A stretch of DNA of 64,000 bases from Bolinopsis microptera (taxonomy: Eukaryota > Ctenophora > Tentaculata > Lobata > Bolinopsidae), in assembly GCF_026151205.1 (NCBI RefSeq), contig NC_087081.1, positions 5,265,246-5,329,245 on the forward strand. The letters are read 5' to 3'. Positions 26,001 to 38,000 of the stretch are shown piece after piece (the stretch's first letter is position 1; every line of letters starts with the position of its first letter). The notes under the pieces were generated by a model, which worked only from the letters and a program-made list of their open reading frames with translations, was not told the origin of the DNA and searched no databases. The position numbers and the translations under genes were made by a program.

Positions 26001-29000
26001 GTAGATATTATCTTGTAGGTAGATACAGGTAGATATTATCATGTAGGTAAATACATGTAGATATTATCTTGTAGGTAGATACAGGTAGATATTATCTTGT
26101 AGGTAGATACAGGTAGATATTATCTTGTAGGTAGATACAGGTAGATATTATCTTGTAGGTAGATACAGGTAGATATTATCTTGTAGGTAGATACAGGTAG
26201 ATATTATCTTGTAGGTAGATACAGGTAGATATTATCTTGTAGGTAGATACAGGTAGATATTATCTTGTAGGTAGATACAGGTAGATATTATCTTGTAGGC
26301 AGATACAGGTAGATATTATCTTGTAGGTAGATACAGGTAGATATTATCTTGTAGGTATATACAGGTAGATATTATCTTGTAGGTAGATACAGGTAGATAT
26401 TATCTTGTAGGTAGATACAGGTAGATATTATCTTGTAGGTATATGCAGGTAGATATTATCTTGTAGGTAGATACAGGTAGATATTATCTTGTAGGTATAT
26501 ACAGGTAGATATTATCTTGTAGGTAGATACAGGTAGATATTATCTTGTAGGTAGATACAGGTAGATATTATCTTGTAGGTAGATACATGTAGATATTATC
26601 TTGTAGGTATATACATGTAGATATTATCTTGTAGGTAGATACAGGTAGATATTATCTTGTAGGTAGATACTGGTAGATATTATCTTGTAGGTAGATACAG
26701 GTAGATATTATCTTGTAGGTAGATACAGGTAGATATTATCTTGTAGGTAGATACATACATACATACACATGTTACATGGTAAGGTCTCCTCCTAGTCGTT
26801 GGAGTGGCCTGCATCACACACATCGCGTTGGCGGCGTAACATATGTCTCCACTGTACTCGGTTGATAGCCAAAGCTTCTGTTGTGTCGTTGTCGATGTTT
26901 TCAACACCTGTAAACTTAGCAGCATCTTCGAGTACGCAGGACTTCCAGTTCTTACGGGGTCTGCCCCTTGACCTCTTTCCATAATTTGGCTTCCAGTTCA
27001 ACAGAAACCTCGGTAGTCTAGAGTCTGGAATTCTAACTACATGTCCATACCAACGTAGCCTGGCAGCACTGATGAAAGTCTCAACTGACTTGATGCCAGC
27101 CCTCCTAAGAACTTCGTCGTTGGTCACATGAAAGAACCATTTAATCCTAAGGATCCTTCTCAAGGAGGTTTGATGGAAAACCTCGAAGCGTTTCATCTGC
27201 TTTTTGGTGGTGTTCCAGACTTCAGCTCCATACAACAAGATGGTGAGGACAGCAGCCCTATAGATCCTGATCTTGGTTGGAGTCTTTATAGTTCTGCTAT
27301 TCCAAATGTTCCAGAGCTGATGAAAGGCGCCATTAGCCTTCTGGATACGGACATCCAGGTCTCTGTTGATTGTCCCATCCCCACTGATAGTTGCACCCAG
27401 GTAGACAAAGTTGCTAACCTGCTCGACGGGTTCACCCTCAACCGACAGCTCAATACAATCATCCTTGATGAAAGGTCGCTGGGAGGCGCACTTGCTTACA
27501 GCCATGCATTGGGTCTTCTTTGCATTTATTCTGAGCCCAGCGTAGGAGCTGTAATGAACTAATAGATCAGTTGATTCCTGTAGGCCTTCCCCTGAGTTGT
27601 CCATAATAGCCATGTCATCAGCATAATCGGTGTCCAGAATGACCTTTTCCTCGACCGTCTTCATCTCTTTCTGCAGCACTGCGCCTTGACTGATGATCTT
27701 GTTGGTCTCAGCCAGAAATGCAGAAAAGTTTAGGCAGAAATTAAAGACAGGAGGTGCTTGAATGTCACCCTGACCTGTGCCTGAGTTAACATCAAACCAT
27801 TCTGTCAGCTCCCCATTAACCCTCACGGCACTCATGGTACCCCCAAAAAATGACTGAAATATTCTGACATATTTTTCAGGCAGCCCATAGTGTCTCATAC
27901 TGCACCAAATAAAGTCCCTTCTGATAGAATCGAACGCTGCCTTGAAATCCACAAAATTAATGTAAAGAGGAATGTTAAACTCAAGACAGTTATGAATAAT
28001 AGTTCGGAGAGAATAAATCTGATCAATACATGAGCGGTTCTGTCTAAATCCGCACTGATTCTCCCTGAGGAGACACTCCATACCAGCATGTAACCGCTTA
28101 AGAAGAATCATCTGAAAAAGCTTGGATGCTGTAGACCTTAAGGTGATCCCTCTGTTGTTCCCGCAGACTGAAGTGTCTCCTTTCTTCCCAATGACAATGA
28201 TCACACCCTTTAACCAATCTTCAGGAACAGTCTCTTCTTCCCACACTTTCTTGCATAGACACTCTAGTTGATCAACTAGAGCACTCGCACCATACTTCAG
28301 TTGCTCGTTAGTTATCCCGTCCACTCCTGGGCTTTTGTTGTTCTTAAGCTTTGTCAGGGAATAACTAATCTCGTCTCTGGTGGGTGGTCCATCCGAACAA
28401 GAGAGAGAGTTAAAGTGGGGTTGGGGTGGTACTGTATCAAGGTCGGCAAGGTCGACACTTGATAATGGAGGGTTCAGAAGTTCAGTAAAGTGCTCCTTCC
28501 ACCTGTCCCTCTGCTGTTGGGGATCCGTGATCTTCCTACCGTCCTTGTCCCGGACACAAGATGCTTGAGGCTTCTTGTTCTTACCAGAGATCTTCTTGAT
28601 CTTTGCCCATACCTCACGCTGCTGACCTTTGCTCGCTGCTCCCTCAAGATCAGTAGCTACTCTAACTGCCCAGTTATTGTCGTCTAGCTTGCTGCTTTTC
28701 TTGACTAACTTATTAAGTTTAGAATACTCTGACCTGTTAGCGTCTGAGTTTGGGTCTTTGCGCTTAAACTGTGCCCGCTGAATCAATAAATCCTTGGTCT
28801 TCCGTGACAGGTGTTGCTCCTTTGCCTTCCGGGGTCTTTTGCCTAGTACCTCCAGTGAGACATCAGTGACGGTCTGACTGAGATTACGCCACATATCCTC
28901 GAGGTCGACCTCACTATCCAGACTTGCAAATCGGTTTTGAAGAGCCACATTGTACTCTGTAACCGTAGTACTATCCCTCAGGCGCTCAATGGCAGGCACA

Positions 29001-32000
29001 TTGGGCCTGTTGGCGTTGATCTTTGTCACTGACTGAAGTTTGATTTTCAGCAGTCCTAGAACCAGATAATGATCGGAGCCGATGTCTGCCCCGCGACATA
29101 CCCTAACATCAAAAAGTGACTGACGAAACCGCTTTCCAATGCAGATATGATCTATCTGATTGACGGTGAGCCCGTTGGGCGACCGCCATGTTCCCTTGTG
29201 AATGTTCTTGTGCTCGAAGAGAGTTCCCCCGATGACAAGCTGGTTCGTCGCACAGAAATCCACAAGTCTTGTCCCGTTGTCATTTGATGAGCTATGGAGT
29301 GATTCCCCACCGATGACCGCTTCACTTCCATATCTGCCTGATGTTACTTTTGCATTAAAATCGCCGAGCAGTAACTTGATATCGTGACGAGGTAGCCCAT
29401 CAAATGTATCTGTGAGTGTCCTATAAAACTTATCTTTCTCACTCTCCTCTGCACCCTCAGTTGGAGCATAGGCCACAACAACAGAGATGTTGATTTGCTT
29501 ACTATGCAGCCTAGCAGTTAAAACCCGCTCCGATGTGGGAGTGAACGATATCAGGGAGTTTCTGATTCGTTTTGAAAGACTGAGACCGACTCCCTGTCTC
29601 TTGATCCCGTCGACTCTACCGGAATGGATGAGTAGACTGCCATTGTCCAGTAGAGTGGTGCCAGATCCAGGCATGTGAGTCTCGGTGATCCCCAAAAGAT
29701 CCAATCTGTACTGATCAATGTTTTGACTAAGTTGGTAGAGCTGTGTAGATGAGCTGACAAGAGATAGAACGTTCCATGTTCCAAAACGTAAAAACTGTTT
29801 GCAATAATTTACTGGATTGGATTTGTTGGAAGCAGGGTCAACATGGATGATCTGTTGACTAATAAATCTGGTCGGATGACGAGTACCCCCTCTTCTCATC
29901 AGGCGACTGGGGTCCCGTAGGCTTTGCTCAGCCTCCGTCATGCTGGAACCATCCGTCCTTGAATTGGAAGTAGCACTCCGTCCATTTGATGTGTGTGTTG
30001 TTTCAGTAGCGTTGTTATTTGAGGTGGAAGGGATGCTGGCCCTTCGCACCCGATGAACCGCATGCAGTCCTAACGAGACAGATGTCCCGGTTATATTTTT
30101 CGACCTGTACTGGTCTAGAGCCGCAGATACAGGTAAATGTTATCTTGTAGGTAGATGCAGGTGGATATTATCTTGTAGGTAGATACAGGTAGATATTATC
30201 TTGTAGGTAGATACAGGTAGATATTATCTTGTAGGTAGATGCAGGTGGATATTATCTTGTACAATGTACGTAGCTTGTGACTGATATTAGACCCTGGAGT
30301 GATTACCTGCTGTTAACTGAAAGAAAACACTTGAAAAACAATTCATCTAGTATTTAAATTCAAGTTTTATTTTTCGGAAACACTAAGTAGTGTCTGATAA
30401 TCACAGTTAAATGTTAACAGCGAAATTTCATATATTTATCTATACCCACGTTTTAAGGTGTACGGTCGTGAAGCAGATTCCAGAGAATCCTGACGTGTTT
30501 TTCACCGACTTGTCGGACGAGCTTCTCTCTCTGGACATGCCTTTTACAGACTGGGTGGAACGGAGCTCGGGTATGTTAGTTTTAATCATATAACCGATAT
30601 TTAATATGTTATCAAAGAATAAAATAGCAGGAAAATGTGTGATTCAAAATTTTAGACCTAGGCTATTACACCCACAGTTTTGGCGAAGATTTTTCTAATT
30701 TTTGTTGCATTTTATCAACCTGCAATCTGTATTTAAGTCCCGCTCAACCGTTCACTTATATATTATCTGCAGGCACGTTTAAGCCAGGGGGAGAGGTAGT
30801 GTTCGAGCTAACTTTAACTATCCAGAAACCTAAGCTCAACTCTTTTAACAGCGACTCTTTTGCGGGAGAGAAGGTTAGTGATTCAGTTGCATTAAAGATC
30901 AAATTTATTTTTCAGGAAGTACCATGATGAATTAACATGCAAATATCTGTAACGATATGTCTGTAACGCATTTATTCGTCATATAACTTAAAATAACTTA
31001 CATAAGTTAATTAATTATCAATGTAATTCATGTCAAATTGCAATTTTAAATCAATTCCCCCCAGTCAAGGATAGCTACGCCCAACAAAGTGAAACCAGTG
31101 AAAACACCAGTGAAAGTCAGGGCTCAGATCCGCCAACCACGTGATGAACCGGTTATACATCTGGATGGGGTGAAGGTTAAGAAGAGCAAAAACAGGAAGC
31201 CTCGAGACAATCAGGTATGCTTCAGGAATTTAAAGTAATATTTCCCAAATAAACAATTCATTACTGAGATCAATACACAAGTACCGATAAAACCAGGCAT
31301 TTGGTTGTTGAATTCAGGGACAAAAGGAAATCGCGGCATGTACGGAATCGCGATTTTTCCCATTATTTGCGACAAATTTTATGTATAGTTTAATGCATAG
31401 CCTGTTAAAATTCGCGGTATCGCGAAATTTTGCCAAAATAATCGGGAAATCCTTTTGTCCCTGTTGTTGATTGTTTGATCGGTGTTGGCTCAGTGTGATT
31501 TAAATAAATAACTGTAAATTAAAACACATTTTTCAGGGGATGCGTTTAGACCGACCTGAAGCTAAGAATGAAGATGAGAGGCACAGGATAAAGAGGGTAC
31601 ACAAGAAAGCAGATGCAAATAGCATCATAGCTCGCAAGGTTCGTCTACACTCTACAGTCTCACCTTTTCCTTCTCATTTAGGATATAAACCAGTACTAGA
31701 CAGGGACAAAAGGAAATCGCGGCATGTACGGAATCGCGATTTTTCCCATTCTTTGCGACAAATGTTATGTATAGTTTAATGTATAGTCTGTTAAAAATAG
31801 CGGTATCGCGATTTTTGGCCAAAATAATCGCGAAATCCTTTTGTCCCTGGTACTAGAGGAGCAATGTTATAAGAAAAATTATCTCTTTTCATTTTAGTTT
31901 AGATATTCATAATTATTATAATAATCGCTAGATCCCGGTTGTTTCTAGCTGAACTTCCATTAATATTATGATAGAGGAATTCACTGAATAATATTATATC

Positions 32001-35000
32001 AAATAGATGGCTGACACAAAAACAAGTTGAAATCATTTCCCACATGATTTCAATGACATACAAAGTTAATCTAGTTGCCCACTATGAATAAGACTAAAAT
32101 GGGACCACAAAACTTACTTCTAACCCTGAGACTTGGCCTAGCTGTCACCGTCATCACTCTCCAAATACTGCACTCAGACGAGCAGAACACCAGTTCCACC
32201 TCTCCCTGGCTTCGTGCCAAATCCACCTCCTCACATTCTACCATTCCTGAGATGTTGACACATATCTCCTCCCCTGTTATCTCCATGGTTATCTGGAATG
32301 GCATGGACTCGGTTACTTCTCCCAGAGCGTGCCATGTAGTGTGGTCCACTTGATGGGGATTCAGCTGAAACTAAGTCGGACTGTCAACTCATCAAGAATC
32401 AAGATCTTAATGAAGTCACATCTAACCCTCTAGTGCAACTATGTTTATATGGTTTTAATGTAACATTTAGTGTAAAATTTAAAAATACCCTGGAAGTGTC
32501 AAAAAACCTGGTATTTCCTGATGTTGATCAGTAAAAGAGGTATTGTCTCCTCTGAAGAGAAGGGTAAAGATGAGGAGAGTGGGAGGAGTGGGTTATACTC
32601 ACTTCCATCTCGTATCTCTAGATATCCCTGCAATCACAAAATTCATGTATGCAGATTTTGTTGTTCTTTTAGTTTTAGCGATTCAACATACATAACAGTT
32701 ATCTTATAAAAATAGTGCAGGAGTATAGCACTTGGAGTGAAAAATCTCGCCCTTATCAAAATGAACAGAGACACAGAGACACAGAAATACAGAAACACAA
32801 AGACACAGAAACACAGAGACATAGAGACACAGAGACACATACACACAGAGACATAGAGACATAGAGACATAGAGACATAGAGACACAGATACACAGAAAC
32901 ACATAGATACATAGACACATAAACACAGAGACACAGAGACACATAGACACATGCTGACTATAATACCTGTATCCCTAAGAGTGGGTCACAAGCTCTCTCT
33001 ACCGTCTCACCAAACACTACAACCATCTTATCTAACAGATCTCGTATCTTGAAAACTCTCTTCTTTGTGAGATCGTATTCCTGGAGTCTGGCACTCTTCA
33101 GGAACCACACAACAAGTATTAACCTTAAAACAAACATTCGGCCTAGAAGGGACCCTGTACAGTGGCTGATTTCAACTAGAAGGGACCCTGTACAGTGGCT
33201 GATTTCAACTAGAAGGGACCCTGTACAGTGGCTGATTTCAACTCCAACCTTCTGTACTGAGTCAGCTTAAACTACCAACACCAACTTATGAACGAACAGA
33301 ATGATAGTTATAAAACATAGGTTCTTGACAGTATACAACTGTTTACAGGGTGACATACTGTCTCTAATAATCTCTACACAGTGGTGCATGAGGCAGCAGG
33401 GGGGGGGGGGGGTAGCAACTAACAGTATGAAACATCACCTTCATTTACTTACGGTTATTGAGACTGTTTAGAGTGGAGGTGGAGTTACTGTGATTAATTG
33501 TAACACTATGGGTTCCTCATAATCATTAGTTTACCGTGGTGAATCAATGAAACCCGGTATAATATATTAATAAACTATTCAGCCAAAACCGCGAAATTTC
33601 GGTCAAGGAGACGGCAGAAAAGCTTCTCTTCTAAAATCTCTTCAAATTCTATTCTGATGATTTTCCGTTAATCGAGGCTTTCTTTGGGAATAGAACTTTC
33701 ATTACCTCAAGGCTCAATCGTGTCTTGTGCCATCTTCAGTGACCTTGCTAAATGATCATTCAAGAAAAATTCAGTCAAAACAGTGAAATTTGGGGGGGGG
33801 GGGGGGGGAGGGAAAGTGAAGTCTGTTCTCTACAAATACAACAAAAAGGTACTTTAGAAATGTTTACAGTACTAGGGAAATGTTTCTAACCAATCGACCA
33901 TATATTATATAATACGACTTACGACTGACTTGACTTAAATTTGGGGGGGGGGGGGGGGGGGGGGGGGGGTCGCAGAAAGCTGAAATCTGAAAATGTCCTA
34001 CCGGTAGGACATTTTCAAAATTTCCATTCCGTCAAAGCTTTCTCGGACGGAAATACTGGTTCCAATACGTACAATGATATGTAGTTTTGAATGGAATGTT
34101 ACAGGTTTCAAGGTCTAGGTAATACGCAGATAGTGTATAATAATGACCCGACCTGTTATAGAGCTAAACGTACCCAGGATAAAGAACCATGTGCCGTGTG
34201 AGCACAGACTGTAAAATATTAGGATTATAACTGCTAGATTAAGATAACTAACAGTTACTCACCCTGGGCCGTATTTAAAATATTTGTTTTTGAGGTTCTT
34301 CAATAGACCAACTTTAAAAAGAAAAAGCGTATCAATCAGTAATGTTTAATATATACTCACAACAACCTGACAGGTACGAGCGGAACAAAACATCGCTGCG
34401 CGTCAAGAACAACGCAACACTGAGCTTCAGCGTGCGCGCCAAGCTGCGCTGGAGCTACAGAAACTGCGACTGCAGCAGGAGACCATGTTGAAAGTGAGGA
34501 GATATGCTCGGCTGGATCACATGTACTGTGTAGCTCACAAACACATGTTAGTATTCTGTTGTGTTGGGGGCCGGGGGGGGGGGGGGGGGGTAGATAATCG
34601 TTACTCTGTAGATGTTGTTTAATTATTTTGAAGATTCTGACTTGTGATCTAAAATCATCTTGATCAAATTAACTTTTAAACGATTATAAACTATAAATTA
34701 TTACAGGGAGACGCCTGTAGTCCACGAGTACGAGGAGCATATTGAAGCGATAAAAGTGAGACCAGGGTATTACATTGACTGTATATCAGGTAATAGCCGC
34801 CAAGATTTATAATGTTGTAATTTTATGTTCATTCCTGGTGAGCAAAAACAGTTTTTTTTGTAAAGTTTCACGTGTTACTTTTGGCTGACTAATGTAATAA
34901 TTTCAGCTAATGAAGGTATAAAATCACTCCTACAAAGAGTGGGCGGTGACGACTCCCTCCGATGTTGTGGAATACCTTACATCGATCCGAAAGTATGATA

Positions 35001-38000
35001 ACTCATTATTTGCTATTTCCCAAAAATTATGATATTAACTACTTTCATACTAGTAAACTTGATTATAAAGAAAATGATATGCGATCGCGCTGCTATTCCT
35101 TACATGTGCATATTGTCTTCAGTCTACTATACATTTCTACGTTTTAGTTTACGATTATGTCTTAAAATGTTGGATCATTAGTTAAGACAACCGTGTAACT
35201 TTCGCTTTCAATCTGCATCTGTAACTTTCACTTTCACTCTGTTACTTTCACTTTCACTCTGTTACTTTCACTTTCACTCTGTTACTTTCACTGTTCAGGT
35301 GGTGTTTATGTTTGAGGATGCTGCAGGAAAGAGGTGCATCAAAATGGCACCTCCGGTAGCACCTAAACGATCTCCAGACCACGAGTTTGATGCTGAAATG
35401 CCCACAAGAGGAAAGAAAGTGAAGTCTGTTCTCTACAAATACAACAAAAAGGTACTTAAGAAATGTTTACAGTAGGGAAATGTTTCTAACCAATCGACCA
35501 TATATTATATAATACGACTTACGACTGACTTGACTTCAACGTCCGAACAGAGATAGTTTTCTTCAAAATCTGTCTATCCAGCATGAGTTTGTTAATCTCC
35601 TTGCTGTCGTCAAGCCCCGTGTCCTTCCGAAGAATGTCAATATATGTGAGATGTGGTCTTCCCCTTATATATAATATAGATTTATTAATTCATGAATTTA
35701 TCAATTAATCGATTAATTTTTAATCCACTTTACTTTCCAGAAAAAGGTGCCCGGATCTGCTGCATTCCTACACAGGAAACCTCACAGACATGACATTAAA
35801 CACAGCCAACAGGTAACTTTCCTTAATGCGAGACGATACTTTAACAAAATAAAATTAACACAATTAATTTTACATAATTACTGTAATTAGAAAGATTATA
35901 AATAATTGTAATTTAAATTTACATGATTAAATGAAACCGACTGCTTTCAGAGTGCCTCCCTGTACAATAATAATCAGTTTAAGAGTCGAGTGATGCAACA
36001 GATAAAAGCTTACCATGTTTCATCTGTTGACCAAAAATCTGCCGTAAGTTAATTTAAAGGAATCTTAAGATTGTGAGCTTTAAATTGTGAGGGAAATAAC
36101 GGAGAATATTTGCATACTTTATACTTATTTCAACGGATATAATCATTTTCTCGACTACAGTACCCTCACCGACACATCTAGAGATGGATCAGTCCGTAGG
36201 ATACTTATCAAACCAGCTAATTCAGCTATTGCCGTTATAATGAACCAACAATAAACTCAGTTGAACTCCACAGGAGTACAACAAGAAACCAGGGAGTGTC
36301 TCATTCCACCGAGTTATCACCCAGCTACCCACCACCAAACAGATTAGTCCCAGCAAGTACAAGAGTACAGACGGACAACCTGTCCCGATCCTGCAGTACA
36401 CCGGCCAGCCCCAACATGAACATGCCGGACAACATGCCGGACAACATGCCGGACAACATGCGGCTCAGTATGGAGGACAGTCTCAGAGTGGTTCTAGTGT
36501 GCTACCGGGGAGTAATGTGAGGGTATTCAGTGGGAATTCCAAACACTTTAGAGTGCTGGGAAGTCAAAAGAAGAGTATAAGTCCCAAGGAGAAACCCATA
36601 TTTCCAAGCGTAAGTCCACGCTGACTTTTCATTTCGATTGTCCAAATCTTCCGAGTTCCTTTAGCTGTACAATGGAGGGTTGGAGGCTAGTTTTAATCTG
36701 TAATATTATTAAAAGTGAGTACCTAATTAAAATATGCAAAATGAACCAAACCCTCTTTCTTCAGGAGTCTCCCAGGCTAGTTCTGCCCTACGTGTCCGAC
36801 TTTCCTAAGTTCCCTACTAACCGGACTGTCTCCGGAGAAACACTCACCAGACCACATACCTCTCATTCCGGACAACATTCCGGACAACATTCCGGACCAC
36901 ATTCCGGACCACATTCCGGGATGATAATCTCTCCTGCTAAGCAGATGGTTCCAGCTAGTGCAGCTCTTGAAAACATAGCTAAACGAGATGGTAAGTTACC
37001 TGCTTCCTGTTCTTCAAATATTTGCCCATTATTGTACCAGCATTTTTATGACTCAGAACTGTCTTCCAACATTCCACATCTTCCCTGTATTACCATCCTC
37101 TCGCATTAACATAGCACAATTTCAGAGCATAACTTCACAGACCCAAAATCACCACACCAAGAAGACCCCACCCGGATATCTGATATCTCTTCTAGATCCA
37201 CTACACACGTCCACCCTGAGATCACAACTAATGTTCCCTCTCATGAGGGGCAGGGTGGAGAGCACTCACTATCAGTTGAACCGCTGACACAATCTGAGAA
37301 AGTTTTAGTCGGTCTTACTGCCTCCTTTAATAAATCAGAAAAACGTTCTGTGACGTCAGTGTCAAGCCAAATAACGTCATCGGGAAACCAAATGAGTTCA
37401 TCTTCAAATCACGTGACGCCATCTTCAAATCACGTGACGTCATCACCTACCCACAAAACATCATCAACAAGAATTCATGCACCATCTGTGTCCTTATTAC
37501 CAAGGCTACCTCCTTTTCCTAGTATTCTTTCTGGCATGAAAATTCCTGAAAAATCCGACATTGTTGCCGTTCCAATAGGGGACATTCTACGAAATCCTGA
37601 CTATCAATATTGGGAGAGTCTGATAAATAGACCCAAATTGGTGACATGTGACCGTCTAACCAATGGTGAGCTTGCTCGTTGTTCATGTGCGTTGTTCATG
37701 TGCGTTGTTAACTGTACACGCATGTTTGTTATCTGTATACAGGTATATCCTCAGCTGTGTAACGATATCTACGTGAATCCAGTAAATTACTTTCGATATA
37801 ATACTTTCGATATGATACCAAGTACCCACGAATCCAATATCAAATATTTGGGTTATTGCACCACCTCATCCTGATTAAATATCTCATCATATTGTTTCCT
37901 CGTTAGATAACGATAAAAGGGTTACAACAGATAGACCGGTGACTACTACGGTAAATGAGCCTAAACGACACGGACTAGAGGACACATCTGAAGCAGAAGG

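Noticed and set aside
25433-26757. CRISPR-like array
   Set aside because: Direct repeats are contiguous with no unique spacers, and the genome is animal.
27128-29387. Plus-strand ORFs such as 27128-27562
   Set aside because: Antisense shadows of the LINE reverse-transcriptase ORF.
32075-32353. 92-codon ORFs on both strands
   Set aside because: No recognisable motif, and the two open strands overlap each other; probably chance.
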